Assembly (NCBI GenBank): GCA_012862575.1
Contig: BLSF01000023.1
Coordinates: 248,001-312,000, forward strand
Length of the DNA stretch: 64,000 nt
DNA from: Parietichytrium sp. I65-24A
Taxonomy: Eukaryota; Sar; Bigyra; Thraustochytrida; Thraustochytriidae
Direction: 5' to 3'
Below are positions 41,238 through 51,211 of the stretch, piece after piece. Below the pieces are notes generated by a model that was not told the DNA's origin, did not search any database, and saw only the letters and a program-made list of their open reading frames with translations. Every line of letters starts with the position of its first letter. Position 1 is the first letter of the stretch. Made by a program: the position numbers and the translations under genes.

Positions 41238-42050
41238 TTACACGCTGCCTGGTTGCTGCGGGGTTGGCGCACGAGCGACGCTGCTCAGGTCTTGAACTGG
41301 CACAGGTTTCACAGTGCCGCGAGTCTTCTTCTTGTAAGCCGAGACGGCCGACCTGAAACCCGGCTGGCGCAGTCCAGGCAACGTCCACGGATCTTTATCG
41401 TTTGGATCAATCTCTCTAAGGGTCACAAACAGATGGCAGAATCGCCGGCGGATGATACCAGACCTTCCTCGACCTTTGATGTCCAGACGCTTGAGCATTG
41501 TCGCGTTTCCGATACGGGCCACAGCAACCTTGAGCTGGCTGGCTCCAAGTCCGTACCTGTCCTCGGCCCGCTTCACTCCTTCTGTAATCTGCTGCATGAG
41601 GTCGGCAGACTTAATTTTTCTGCAATAACGGAGCTGCACCATGGCCTCTGGCACGTCCATGTTCCTAATCAGCCGTGTCAGCAACTTGAGCTTCTTCGTG
41701 CTGGTCGGCATGCTCTCGCGGACCACTTCTACCTCGCGCATCTTCAGCGCGTACCCTCCTCTGCGCAATTTAATCAGCTCGCGGCCCTGCTCGTCGAACA
41801 GCGGATCCCTGTTCGGCGACTGCTTGTACTTTACGTTCCTATTCCCCTCAACCGCGCCAGCCGCCGCGGTGGAGAGTCCGCGTACACCCGTACTCAGCGC
41901 GTACTGCGCCCATTTCGCCGATGCCGGCGCGTACGCGGGAGGGCAAAGGGACAAATTTGCCGCGCACAATGGTCTCGCGGAGAGGGCCATGGAGCGCGCC
42001 AGCAGAGGCGCGCTGCTTGCGACGCGCAGCCGCGCAAGGTTGGAAAGCAT
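41238..42050 (-). CDS. Mitochondrial large-subunit ribosomal protein uL22m
   Basis: A 270-residue precursor of the mitoribosomal L22 protein, which lines the peptide exit tunnel. The ATG at 42050 starts an Arg/Ala/Ser-rich, nearly acid-free presequence (MLSNLARLRVASSAPLLARS). The L22 fold is recognisable at about 115-235. It shows STKKLKLLTRLIRNMDVPEA (bacterial equivalent: SPKKARLVADLIRGKSV), AMVQLRYCRKIKSADLM, a conserved AEDRYGL-type turn, the long beta-hairpin segment LKVAVARIGNATMLKRLDIK, and GRGRSGIIRRRFCHLFVTL. The C-terminal about 40 residues (PVPVQDLSSVARAPT) are extra. It is a single-exon gene. I am confident of the family; mitochondrial rather than plastid assignment rests on the presequence and the absence of plastid signs. 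Confidence 0.85.
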   Translation of the reverse strand: MLSNLARLRVASSAPLLARSMALSARPLCAANLSLCPPAYAPASAKWAQYALSTGVRGLSTAAAGAVEGNRNVKYKQSPNRDPLFDEQGRELIKLRRGGYALKMREVEVVRESMPTSTKKLKLLTRLIRNMDVPEAMVQLRYCRKIKSADLMQQITEGVKRAEDRYGLGASQLKVAVARIGNATMLKRLDIKGRGRSGIIRRRFCHLFVTLREIDPNDKDPWTLPGLRQPGFRSAVSAYKKKTRGTVKPVPVQDLSSVARAPTPQQPGSV

Positions 42051-43189
42051 TTTTTTTCTTTCTTCCTCTCCTTCTCGCCGGGGAATTGGGCCGTAGCGAG
42101 GACACCCTTTTTTTTAATTTTTGGGCCGCGAGGACACTTGTGTTACGGCAGTACGCTCTTGACCACCTCTTTTGGCGCTGCGACAGTGAGTACGAAGAAT
42201 CACGAGAGTTCAAGAGAGGTCAAGACTCCAGCGTGCTGACATCATCGTGCTATTGTCGGTATAGGAAGAGCGTCAGCGAGGGTGGTGACGACAGACGGTC
42301 GCGTTAATGTCATGCATGACGTCATTGGCGAGGAACATGTGGCCGCGCAAGATTAAAAAAGGTGGATGGTGTTCTTCTGAGAGTTGCTATCATAAATGAT
42401 GGTATTCAGTGCGGTGCACCTTAATCGACGTAATCTATTATATAATAATTGTAGCTCTCAATAATATGGCGTCACCACGTCGCAAGTGTTTGTTGGCACT
42501 CGATTCCTCGGAACAGCACCCAAAACTCCTTCTCTGCCCCCCAATACCCCACCACCTCCTCTCACGCACCCTAACCCATTCTCTCCTCAGGGGTACATCC
42601 AGCACCTCATCCCCACCCCTACTAGCTCACCATCACCACCAGCTACCGAAAACCAAGTCCTACCCCATCTACAGCGTAGCCTAATCACCCGAGCCTATAA
42701 AAAACAATACTCTCTCGTGTAAGAATACCAGTGAGACCCAGATAGGCAAAACAATAAACTCCATGGCGCAGAGCACACTCACTGCGAACAGGAACGCGCG
42801 CGGAAGAGAGAGAGAGAAGAGAGAAAGAGTAAGTTGCGCGAGGACACTGGGACAGTGGGACGCGGGGACAGTGGGACAGTGGGACGAACGGTATGAGCGG
42901 TATGAGCGGGACAAATGGGGCGCGCGGAGCGGGCGGATGCTAGGGATGGGAGGTAGTAGGAGTCGCAACTGGCGCGAATGTGTATGCGTGCGACGGCGTT
43001 GCGGATTGGTGGAAGAGATGTGTGAGGCCGCTCGCTCTCCCGTGTGGTGATTTGTTTTGTTTTGTTTGCGTGGCTTGTAATAGGAGCAAGGAAGTCTGAC
43101 ATTTTTGTTTTGTTTTTGTTATTTTGGGGGTATGTTGAACTGTGTTTTGTGGTTGGGTGTTGGGAAGAAAACAAGTCAGATAAGAAAAA
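42051..43189. other. Divergent spacer, uL22m / COX7A-like
   Basis: It holds a GA run near 42800-42826, GGGACAGT units at 42848-42882 and GGTATGAGC units at 42890-42909. No gene is seen. Open frames here are short or repeat-derived. Confidence 0.55.
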
Positions 43190-43453
43190 ATGATCGGTCA
43201 GGTCGCTCGCCGCTCTATGCCTGCTGCACGCATGATGCAGCGCCGCACACTGTTTGAAGGCCCAAACACCATCAAGCAGCAGCAGCAAAAGTTCCAGAAG
43301 GGATCCACCCCATACCTTCGCGGAGATGCTGACCCAACTTACCTTCGCAAGTCTTCCGATGGCGCTCTTGTTGGCACCATGGTCTTCGTTGGAGTCAGCG
43401 CCTGGTTGGTGATTGGCTGGAACCACTTCCGCATGTGGAATGACAAGAAATAA
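43190..43453 (+). CDS. Small mitochondrial inner-membrane protein, probably cytochrome c oxidase subunit VIIa
   Basis: An 87-residue protein. The N-terminus (MIGQVARRSMPAARMMQRR) is a strong mitochondrial presequence. The mature part has QQKFQKGSTPYLRGDADPTY, then one TM segment (GTMVFVGVSAWLVIGWNHF) and a short charged tail. COX7A proteins share this order: a short soluble N-terminus with a Q-K-x-F...L-x-G-x-x-D pattern, a single TM starting with GT, and a very short C-terminus. The similarity is weak and length-based, so other small subunits of complexes I, III or IV remain possible. It is a clean single-exon gene whose codon use matches abundant proteins (CGC, AAG, GTC). Confidence 0.6.
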   Translation: MIGQVARRSMPAARMMQRRTLFEGPNTIKQQQQKFQKGSTPYLRGDADPTYLRKSSDGALVGTMVFVGVSAWLVIGWNHFRMWNDKK

Positions 43454-43575
43454 ACTGCGCAAGGTTTCTCTTGTTGCCCATCGTACGTACAGACAGTTTC
43501 ATACTTTTTGTTTTTCTTGGATTTCTTTTCTACATAACAATTAAAGAAAAACAACTTCGCGAATAATAGATGGGC

Positions 43576-44592
43576 TTATTTTTTCACGCTGCGCGTGTTC
43601 TCGACTGTGGGCACAAGCCTTGTCTGAAACTGCTCTTGTCGCTCCTCCATCCGCTTCTGAGACCTCTCCCTCAGCTCCTTTCTCCTTTGCGCAAAGGACA
43701 ACTTGGCTCTCTCACGCGTGTTTGAGCACATTGTTTCGATCTTGTTCATCGCTGCCTCAAGCATGGCATCAGATCGGCTCACGGCAGACGTGGGTCTTTT
43801 GCTTGTTCGCGCTGCTCGGTCTAGCAACGGGGAGCGATAGTTCTCCTCTTCTGTTGCTCCACCAACGCACGAGTCATTGACCTGCTCAGAAACCTGCTCC
43901 TTCTCCTCCTCGGAGACCAAGCGCTGGTCATCCACGATGACAAGCCCTGGGAGCCTCTTTTGGAGTTTCTCGATATAGTTTGGCTTTTGCGCGCAAGGGT
44001 TACCTGAAAAGTCTACATTGCGAAGGCTTTCCGGCAGCTCTTGTGTATCCAAGACTTCAATCTTGTTGTTGCTCAAGTCGAGTACTTGTAGTTTCTCTAA
44101 GTGTACAATATTTTCAATCTTTTCGATGCAGTTGTTTCTGAGGCAGAGGAACTTTAGTCTTCTGTGAAAGTCCAAATTCTCAATTCTCTGAATCAAGTTG
44201 AACTGCAAATACAGCTCCTCGATGGAGGTGAGGGCGTCGAGCCCCTCAATACTGGTAAAACCCTGCCAGTCGAGCCGCGCGATTTTCACACCAAGCAACT
44301 TGTCAGCCACCGCATCGGGGTCTCCTTGGTGTTCCGCGAGATACTCTGGCGTGAGACACAGCTCCGTGATCCTCCGAAACCCCATTCTCACAGGCTTTAG
44401 CTCCACCTCCAGCTCCTCCGCGGCCTCGGCCTCAGCCTCAGCATGCTCCTCTACATCTTTCTCTTGCCCTTGCTTGTGCTCTTGCTCGTCTTCCTCTTCC
44501 TCTTCCATCTCGCATTTCGAGTTGCCCTCCAGATCGGAGTCCACTTCTGGCCTGCTGCTCGTCTCTTGCAGCCCTTCTTCCGAGCTAGCCAT
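43576..44592 (-). CDS. Leucine-rich-repeat protein, LRRC46-like
   Basis: A 338-residue protein from the first ATG (44592); the open frame beyond it starts at GTG. An acidic coil (about 20-68, Glu/Ala-rich) precedes RMGFRRITELCLTPEYL. Four to five SDS22-type LRRs cover about 100-195: TSIEELYLQFNLIQRIENL, LKFLCLRNNCIEKIENI, LQVLDLSNNKIEVLD and LRNVDFSGNPC, with an LRR cap (NYIEKLQKRLPGLVIVDDQR). A basic coiled coil follows (AKLSFAQRRKELRERSQKR). The order ITE-x-L, LRRs, NLSGNPC-like repeat and LD-x-Q cap parallels animal LRRC46, a ciliary/flagellar protein needed for sperm tail integrity. Inferred: an axonemal or flagellar function. Another SDS22-like LRR protein is the alternative. Confidence 0.75.
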   Translation of the reverse strand: MASSEEGLQETSSRPEVDSDLEGNSKCEMEEEEEDEQEHKQGQEKDVEEHAEAEAEAAEELEVELKPVRMGFRRITELCLTPEYLAEHQGDPDAVADKLLGVKIARLDWQGFTSIEGLDALTSIEELYLQFNLIQRIENLDFHRRLKFLCLRNNCIEKIENIVHLEKLQVLDLSNNKIEVLDTQELPESLRNVDFSGNPCAQKPNYIEKLQKRLPGLVIVDDQRLVSEEEKEQVSEQVNDSCVGGATEEENYRSPLLDRAARTSKRPTSAVSRSDAMLEAAMNKIETMCSNTRERAKLSFAQRRKELRERSQKRMEERQEQFQTRLVPTVENTRSVKK

Positions 44593-45453
44593 TCTCCTCT
44601 CCCCTCCCGCGACCTCTCCAATGCGTCTACGTCTTGCGCTCCACTTCGTTCGCTCTCTTGGAAAAAGACACTCTGTCTTTCTTACACCGATAGACCAATC
44701 GTCGGCGGTCGACCACTGATGTTCGAGGGCGGTGACGGGTGCAATAAAAAACCCTGCGATGTCGAGTTTGCTTTCCACCGATCAAAGACTTGATCAATCG
44801 TTACTCTTCTTTCTTCGTTCTGGGGTCGTGCAGCGTGCAGCGTGGACTGGGTTGGATTGTGTTCGATGTGATCCGATTAGATCAGATTGAATTGCATTGA
44901 ATTGCATTGAATGGAATTGCATTGCATTGCATTGAATGGAATTGAACTGAATTGAATTGACAGTGAATTGAGTTCAAGTGGTTGGCGCAGCGTGACTTTG
45001 AGCGAAAACAAACCGCTTGCCACAACACGCGCGAGATACTGTGTGCTTGCTGCGAACTAACAGCAAGCTTGGAAAATATACCATTCCGAGTGCAGGGAGT
45101 AGTAGTACTGGGTGTAGTGCCACGCAACTCAATGTGTCCGTTAAAAGGAACAATAGAAGAGCTCGCTAAATCGACGCATGTTTGCTTTTGGCGGATGAAG
45201 CAGATGAAGTGGATGGATGGTGAAGGGATTGAGTTAGGTGCATGGAGCGCAAGTATTTATGAGCTATTCAAATGAAAGTGAGCTTAAAGGAAAGAGAAAA
45301 ATCGGGAAACGATTTCTACAGGTAGGAAAATAAGTTTAAAAGACTTCGGGAGAGTTTGTATGTACAGTACATGGCAGAGTGAGAACGGGCTCCGACCGGA
45401 GCACGCCGTCTTGTGTAGAATTCCGGGGAGTGAATACTCCACCATTTCCAAAC
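44593..45453. other. Spacer upstream of the LRR gene with an ATTGA/ATTGC array
   Basis: Nothing gene-like. The array at 44881-44965 is listed separately. Confidence 0.55.
44881..44965. repeat. ATTGA/ATTGC pentamer array
   Basis: About sixteen tandem 5-bp units, mostly GAATT, GCATT or GGAATT. It lies about 290 bp upstream of the LRR gene's ATG. Confidence 0.9.
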
Positions 45454-47220
45454 CTATTGAAGAAGAACGGGATCTTCAGCGTCAATCTCTTCGAGAAGCT
45501 CCTTGATCCTCTTCGCTGTGAGTCCTCTCAAAACGAAGTTCATCTCCTCGGAGATGGCGCAGTTCTCGAGAATTGACTGCACAAAGATGAGTTGGTTTGG
45601 GGATTTGTAAAGGACTGCTGCGTAGTTGAGGTAGTAGATCATGAGATTGATGAGCAGAGAGTATGCGAGCCGGTGAGTCTCAGCCTTCACATGGAAAATC
45701 GGGACTTCGAATTCCCGAGATCTGATCTTTCCGATATAGAAGAGACAAAACACTGCTACATAGGTGAAGCATCCAATAAACACGATAAGCCAACCGCCAC
45801 GCCGTTTCGTGTTGGGATGGCTGCAATCCAGAAAGCCTGACAAGACGCAAGAAATGGAAAAACAACCTAATGCAAACGCCTCCCACCAATTTTCAGTCGA
45901 GTATAGGATACAGCTGCACAGAAGCACGTTATTCAAACACTGATACAGACTTTCAACACCAGAAAGCTGCATTTTGAGCAAAGCAGTGTTAAAATTAAAA
46001 AATCGAATAAATGCCGGAATGACTCCCAAAATTGAGAATATGCTGACCTTTACAGCCCGCTCTTCCGACATATGCTTGCTCAAGCCTCCAGCTAGAGAGC
46101 ACGAGTTGCCCACAATCCAGGCAATGAGGATCAACAGTGCTTGGCTCTTGAAGACGTAAAAGAAGTAATACCCAACCTTCTTTCCAAAGAGGTTTGCTGC
46201 GACCGTTTCTTGGGCTACCACCCTGATTGGAGTGAATATCGGTACCAAGACTCGCAGGTTCTTACTTCTGCGCTTGGCGTGGGGATGAGTACTGCTGGTC
46301 GAGAGAGCCGCTTTGCTCTCAGGATTCGGCTCTAAGCCGCCAGGAGCCACCTGTGCAGAGCGCATTGCCTTCTTCGCATCACTGTCTTCTGCGAGGAGAA
46401 TTTTGGTGTAGTACTTGATAACAATCGTGACCCTAAAATCCACCCGGGCATTCGTCAACACTCCGGCTAGGGAGTGTAATTCATTTTTCCTCCGCATCAG
46501 CGTCCGGAGAACCACAGTCAAGTTGAACCAGACCAAGTTCGAAACTGACGACAACATGCGGTCCACAAGAAATTCGCCTGCGGATTCCATCAAAGAAAAT
46601 TTGTCCAAGAGCAGCCAGACTGCAATTGTCGTAAAAGCTATTGCACCGTACCAAATAGTCGAAAGAACAATTATACGTCTGCGCCGCATTGGAACCGCTT
46701 CGGTGAATATGCTCATGGCCATGCAAATCGCTACCATGAGCCCCCAGAGCTTCAGCGTGGCTCCACTGGCTCCATACGCAAAGCAGATTCCAAATTGTAG
46801 ACTGTTGTAAAATACAAATCCTATGTCAAAATGGCGTGCGAGGGCTTTGGAGGTCGCCCACACGGCACAAAGCCGGTAGAAAATTGTCAGGATTACGAAG
46901 CAAAGTGCAGAAATCATTGCATACGTGTTCATTTCTTGCGACGGACCGATTAATATCCCTAAGGCGCTGAAAAGGTAAAGCAGGGTGCATATTCCCAACA
47001 CTGGGACAGAATTGTACACAGCATTTGAAATCCATGCGACCCATTTTGACTTTGTCATCGCTGCGATGGTTTTTTTCTCGTCGACAATAAGTAACTCCTC
47101 TTCGCAAAATGCATACCTCTCATCGGTCGCGGGCTTGCCTTCTGATCCAGCTTCTTTCAGGGCATCTCGGATGAGCTGCTTTTGCAGCTGCGCTCTGTGC
47201 AATTCGTCGCCAGACGCCAT
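45454..47220 (-). CDS. Orphan polytopic membrane protein
   Basis: A 588-residue protein from the ATG at 47220, with a short charged N-terminus (HRAQLQKQLIRDALKEAG). I count about eleven hydrophobic segments in two blocks. The first (about 60-235) includes VLGICTLLYLFSALGILIG, FVILTIFYRLCAV and IAFTTIAVWLLL. A charged loop (about 240-330, with an HPHAKRRSKN basic patch) separates it from a second block (about 335-550) including ALLILIAWIVGNSC, CFSISCVLSGFL, WLIVFIGCFTYVAVFCLFYI and LLINLMIYYLNYAAVLY. The C-terminus is amphipathic and acidic (KRIKELLEEIDAEDP). No transporter, channel or receptor signature is recognised. The two-block layout suggests an internally duplicated transporter or scaffold, but this is speculation. 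Confidence 0.85.
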   Translation of the reverse strand: MASGDELHRAQLQKQLIRDALKEAGSEGKPATDERYAFCEEELLIVDEKKTIAAMTKSKWVAWISNAVYNSVPVLGICTLLYLFSALGILIGPSQEMNTYAMISALCFVILTIFYRLCAVWATSKALARHFDIGFVFYNSLQFGICFAYGASGATLKLWGLMVAICMAMSIFTEAVPMRRRRIIVLSTIWYGAIAFTTIAVWLLLDKFSLMESAGEFLVDRMLSSVSNLVWFNLTVVLRTLMRRKNELHSLAGVLTNARVDFRVTIVIKYYTKILLAEDSDAKKAMRSAQVAPGGLEPNPESKAALSTSSTHPHAKRRSKNLRVLVPIFTPIRVVAQETVAANLFGKKVGYYFFYVFKSQALLILIAWIVGNSCSLAGGLSKHMSEERAVKVSIFSILGVIPAFIRFFNFNTALLKMQLSGVESLYQCLNNVLLCSCILYSTENWWEAFALGCFSISCVLSGFLDCSHPNTKRRGGWLIVFIGCFTYVAVFCLFYIGKIRSREFEVPIFHVKAETHRLAYSLLINLMIYYLNYAAVLYKSPNQLIFVQSILENCAISEEMNFVLRGLTAKRIKELLEEIDAEDPVLLQ

Positions 47221-48510
47221 TGTGACACGCCGTGCTCATGCACGGCACGAGACGGCCGAAGGCGGGGGGAGGATGCCCTTGGCGCAGCGCGCGAGCATAC
47301 TTTCGCCCGCTGTTCACAGGAACAGGTTGCGCCCTTGGCCGGCGAGCTGAAGCTTCGAGGTCTGAGGCAGTGCGGTTGTGGAAGCAGAAGCAGACACAGA
47401 CACAGACGCAGACTGAGACTGAGCTCCCTTCCTCTTAAATGAAGTATACACGCCAAATGGTAGGACTGTGTGCTCTTCAAGTACTTTCCGCCCCTCACAC
47501 TTACAAGATGTCCGGTTTAAAGGGGTGTTTACAGAGAACACTTGCAAGCAAAGCTTTGGCAAGACCTCGTCACTGGGGCCCACGATATATAGCCAGCCCC
47601 TCGTCACATCATGCACAGAATGTACAGGATGGCCGATCTGAGCGCCGACACTAGTCGCCTTCAGTCCACTCTGTGAACTCTGCTCATCCACAAACGTGCT
47701 TTGCCCTTACTTGTCGTAACGTGTTTACCTGTTAACTGCTCCCGTGACTGTTTTCACTTGCGAATGACTCGGATTTTGGAACGCCGCAATGCTAACACCC
47801 AGTTGAGTAGCACTTCCCACGTTCTCGTTCCTATTGATCTGCTGTGCGACCAGCTCACGAATTTGTTTCTTTGAGCGTTGGCAGTGGTGTTCTCGACAGC
47901 TTTCTTTGTTTCTTTGTTTCTTTTTTACTTTCCTTTCCATTTACTTCCTCACCACGCCGCGCGACTCGAGCCCACGCAGATACAACTCGACCTTTCATAC
48001 TGTTTGTCCTGGTATATGAATGTGGCTCGTAGTCACTTGAAAACTTGACTCGGACACCGGAAGTTAAAAAAAAAACGGATACATGTAGCGAATGTGATAG
48101 GTGGCAATGTAGTGTGGCCAGGTCACCGCGACGTCCATTTTGATTCTGGGCAAACGCATGGCGGGACTGAATTGCTAACGAAAATTGAGCAAAGTATTTT
48201 CGTTGGTGACCAACTGCGGCCAATATGATTGGATTGAGTATTGTTCCTTTTGTTAATTTTTTTTCCCTATTTCGGTAAAATTAAATTAAAATAGATACGA
48301 ACGTATCGGTGAAGGAAAGGAGAGGGTGTTTTTTAATATATAATAGGAAAATAGTCTGGGGATGGTCCACTGGTGAGTTTGTGGGTGTTGGAAGAGTATC
48401 ATGCACAATGTTGCCAGTGAGAATTGTTTGTTTTGTTTTACTTACTTCCAGAGTAGCGCCTATATTCGTCGTCAAAGAAATATGGGCAGCGAAATACCCG
48501 GCAAAGTTGG
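47221..48510. other. Spacer between SGT1 and the orphan membrane protein
   Basis: It contains GACACA units (47389-47413, GACACAGACACAGACGCAGAC) and A/T-rich sequence near 48250-48300. No gene is seen. Confidence 0.55.
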
Positions 48511-49650
48511 TCACTTTGTGTTATCATCTTCGCCTTCAACTTCGAGTTTGTCACCTTCCCAATTCTTCCACTCCATGCCTTTAGGAGCGGGTCTGTTTTT
48601 CTCATAATCTTTCGACGAAACTTCTGACCAATTGGTGGAGAGCACTGTGCCGCCAGAGGTCTGGAAGCTCTTGATCATTGCCCGGCGCGTATCCTCGCTA
48701 GCGTTTTTGTAAATATCCCGAAACAATTTGTTAAGTGCTTCGTCTCCTTCGGGCTTTTCGTCTTCATCAAGCTCCTTTTCGATAGCATCCCAATTTTTCC
48801 CGCTAGCATATGCGCTGGGCTTTTTTGCAGCTGGGGTAGGAGCGCTGGCAGCGGACTTTGTGGGCACAAATGCGGTTGCGCTCTTGCCCTCCAGGGTGGG
48901 CCACTGTACAGCTTCGTTGACTTTCTTCAGCCGCAGCTCGATTTTAAGCGGCGAGACCCTAACCGAGCTTGCTGCTGGGTCAATTTGCGCGAACAGATCC
49001 CAGTCAAAAGACACCGTCTCGTTAGACGAGTCTGTCTCAATCTCCAGGCTCACGCTCGAGGCCTGAATATCGCTCTGTACTTTCTCTTCCGGTACGTTCT
49101 TTGCGCGAATTTCGATGGTGATGTGCGACAAAGATTGGTACCAGTCGATCGCGTAGCGCGATGGTTGCTTTGGTGCCGCTGCCGCCAAGTCCAGCGCTTT
49201 TGAAATCTCTGCCTCTTCCGAGCCTGCATTCGACTTGGCTTTGGTACCAGCTTCCGGCTCACTTTGCATTTCCGCACGGCATTTCCGCACCCACTTCCTC
49301 GCCGATTCCTCCAACATGCCGCACCCGTTCTTCAGGCACTCTTCCAACGACTGCAGCGCCTCTTTGGGCCGATCTTGTAGCAGCGCCGCAATGCCTTTCC
49401 TGTACAGCGCCGCGGCATCGTCTGGTCTCAGTCGCAGCGCCTCTGCCGCGCTCTCTTCCGCCGCCGCGAACCTGCCCAGCTTGAGCTCCAGCGCCGACCT
49501 GAGCGCCCACGCCTCTGGCGAAGATACCAGCGCCCCACTCTCAATCTTATCGCTGGCCGAGCTGCTACCGCGCGAAAGCTCCGCCAGCGCGCCTTCAACG
49601 TCGTCGTCAGCCAGCAGCTGACCAGCAAGAGCCAGCGCAGATGCCGCCAT
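48511..49650 (-). CDS. SGT1: SGT1 co-chaperone (TPR-CS-SGS)
   Basis: An adaptor between HSP90 and client complexes such as SCF ubiquitin ligases, kinetochore proteins and, in plants and animals, NLR immune receptors. The 379-residue protein shows all three SGT1 domains. TPRs are at 1-115 (SALELKLGRFAAAEESAAEA, LRPDDAAALYRKGIAAL). The CS domain is at about 165-250 (IDWYQSLSHITIEIRAK, VSPLKIELRLKK, WPTLEG). The SGS domain is at about 282-379 (NWDAIEKELDEDEKPEGDEA, LNKLFRDIYKNASEDTRRAM, KSFQTSGGTVLSTNWSEVS, MEWKNWE). The SGS motif is essentially identical to that of animals and plants, so the assignment is firm. It is single-exon and diverges from PIG-V with 382 bp between start codons. Confidence 0.96.
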   Translation of the reverse strand: MAASALALAGQLLADDDVEGALAELSRGSSSASDKIESGALVSSPEAWALRSALELKLGRFAAAEESAAEALRLRPDDAAALYRKGIAALLQDRPKEALQSLEECLKNGCGMLEESARKWVRKCRAEMQSEPEAGTKAKSNAGSEEAEISKALDLAAAAPKQPSRYAIDWYQSLSHITIEIRAKNVPEEKVQSDIQASSVSLEIETDSSNETVSFDWDLFAQIDPAASSVRVSPLKIELRLKKVNEAVQWPTLEGKSATAFVPTKSAASAPTPAAKKPSAYASGKNWDAIEKELDEDEKPEGDEALNKLFRDIYKNASEDTRRAMIKSFQTSGGTVLSTNWSEVSSKDYEKNRPAPKGMEWKNWEGDKLEVEGEDDNTK

Positions 49651-50032
49651 GGCGTCCGCTAGTGAACGACGCCAAGTTCAAGTTCGCCGACGAGTGTAAC
49701 GTGTAACGTGTAACGTTTACCGTGTACGCGTACGTACGTACGTACTTACGTACTTACACACACACGCGCGCGTCCTCAACAAGTGTACTAGTACGTACAC
49801 TACTCACAGTCAGTACGCGAAGCTTTTGACGGTTACTGAAGGGGCTACTTTGGCGCTAGCAGTGCCAGCTGGCCAAAGCAAGCGGGTACTCGCAGCGTAC
49901 GCGCGTTTGAGTACCTGAGTACGGATTTCGTAATTAAAAAAAGGGTGCGCGGGGACTGGTGTGGTGTCCCCGAGCGATCTTGATGTTGATGTTGATTTTG
50001 ATGTTGGTGTAGTACGAGTTGAAGCGCGCAGG
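49651..50032. promoter_or_regulatory. Compact divergent promoter SGT1 / PIG-V with TACGTACG array
   Basis: Only 382 bp separate the two ATGs, so both promoters must lie here. The stretch 49694-49773 is a composite array: GTGTAAC x3, then TACG x4, TTACGTAC, CA and CG dinucleotides. GTGTACTAGTACGTACAC (49783-49800) and GAGTACCTGAGTAC (49909-49922) resemble the palindrome seen upstream of other genes. Confidence 0.6.
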
Positions 50033-51211
50033 ATGGGCTCGAAGAGGCTGGTTCACGTCGCCAAGATGGCCTGTGCAAGCCGCTTTGCGGTGCTGGCGTG
50101 GAGCGCAGCGTCCAGAGTAGCCGTCGGCGGCTACGACTCGAGCGGGCGTGGACTTGGGTCGAACTGGGACGCCGAGTACTTTGCGAGTATCGGGGAAGAC
50201 GGGTACGCGCTGGAACAGATGCACGCGTTCTTCCCGCTGGTCCCCGCGGTAGCGAGAGCGGTAGCGGAAGTGGCAGCTGCTGCGTTTGGAGAGCACGTGG
50301 ACCGAGATCTTGTGGCGGCGGCAGGGGTTGGTTGCAGCAATGTGTTCTTCGTGCTGGCCGCGTGCGCGTTGTACGAGCTGGGAAGAAGCACGCTGCGAGA
50401 CGATGAGGACCTGGCGTTCAAGGCGGCCATTCTCTTTTGTTTCAACCCGGCAAGCGTGTTCATGTCGGCGTTCTACACCGAGTCGGCCTTCGCGATGCTT
50501 GGATTCGCAGGGATGCTCATTGTTGCGCCGGGTAGGCATGGCGAAATGCCATCGCAAATGGCACTCATCGCATCGGGGGCTTGCTTTGGGTTGGCGACGC
50601 TGGCGAGATCCAATGGGTCCACACTCGTTGGGTATCTTGGGTACAGCGTTTTGCTGCCGTTCGTGTCGGGCAAGCATTTGCTCACATGGCAAGCTGCCTT
50701 GGCTGGTGCATTGAGGCTGGCTGTGCCGATCCTGATCGCCGCGGTGCTCCCGCTCGCGGGTGTACTCGGCTATGCCTACAACTTGTATTGCACGAGTACA
50801 GAGCCACTTCAAAACCAACCTTGGTGCAACAACACCATCCCAAACGTGTACGGCTATGTGCAAGCTGAATATTGGAATGTGGGGTTCCTAAAGTACTACG
50901 AGCCCAAACAGATTCCCAACTTTCTGCTGGCGTCGCCGATGATCTGCGTCTGTGCAGGAGCGCTGTTGTGGACGGCGAAAGCGCAGAAGAATCATTTGAT
51001 TGTTCTCGCGCCGCATGCGATCCACCTTTCGTTCCTCCTTCTTCTTGGGCTCACCGTTGTTCATGTGCAGGTCCTCACCCGATTCGTGGCTTCGTGCCCT
51101 CTGATCTACTGGTATGTTGCATCGGTGGAAAAGGCATGGCACTCAGCTTACTTTGCTGTATACACGCTTCTTGGGACCGCTCTTTTCTCGTGTTTTTACC
51201 CTTGGACTTGA
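50033..51211 (+). CDS. PIGV: GPI mannosyltransferase 2 (PIG-V/Gpi18)
   Basis: An ER membrane enzyme that adds the second mannose of the GPI anchor from dolichol-phosphate-mannose. The 392-residue protein starts at the ATG at 50033 (upstream frame opens only at GTG). The luminal family motif is clear: LGSNWDAEYFASIGEDGY with W45-D46, followed by HAFFPLVP, matching the RWD-x-x-[YF]-x-x-I-A-x-x-G-Y...FFP pattern of PIG-V. Next comes FNPASVFMSAFYTESAFAML, another conserved PIG-V signature. About eight TM segments follow, including MICVCAGALLWTA and FLLLLGLTVVHV, and near the end CPLIYWYVASVEKA. It is somewhat shorter than the human enzyme (493), mainly in loops. Confidence 0.92.
   Translation: MGSKRLVHVAKMACASRFAVLAWSAASRVAVGGYDSSGRGLGSNWDAEYFASIGEDGYALEQMHAFFPLVPAVARAVAEVAAAAFGEHVDRDLVAAAGVGCSNVFFVLAACALYELGRSTLRDDEDLAFKAAILFCFNPASVFMSAFYTESAFAMLGFAGMLIVAPGRHGEMPSQMALIASGACFGLATLARSNGSTLVGYLGYSVLLPFVSGKHLLTWQAALAGALRLAVPILIAAVLPLAGVLGYAYNLYCTSTEPLQNQPWCNNTIPNVYGYVQAEYWNVGFLKYYEPKQIPNFLLASPMICVCAGALLWTAKAQKNHLIVLAPHAIHLSFLLLLGLTVVHVQVLTRFVASCPLIYWYVASVEKAWHSAYFAVYTLLGTALFSCFYPWT

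Noticed and set aside
44593-44778. 62-residue N-terminal extension of the LRR protein
   Set aside because: The frame starts at GTG. The first ATG (44592) gives a normal acidic N-terminus.
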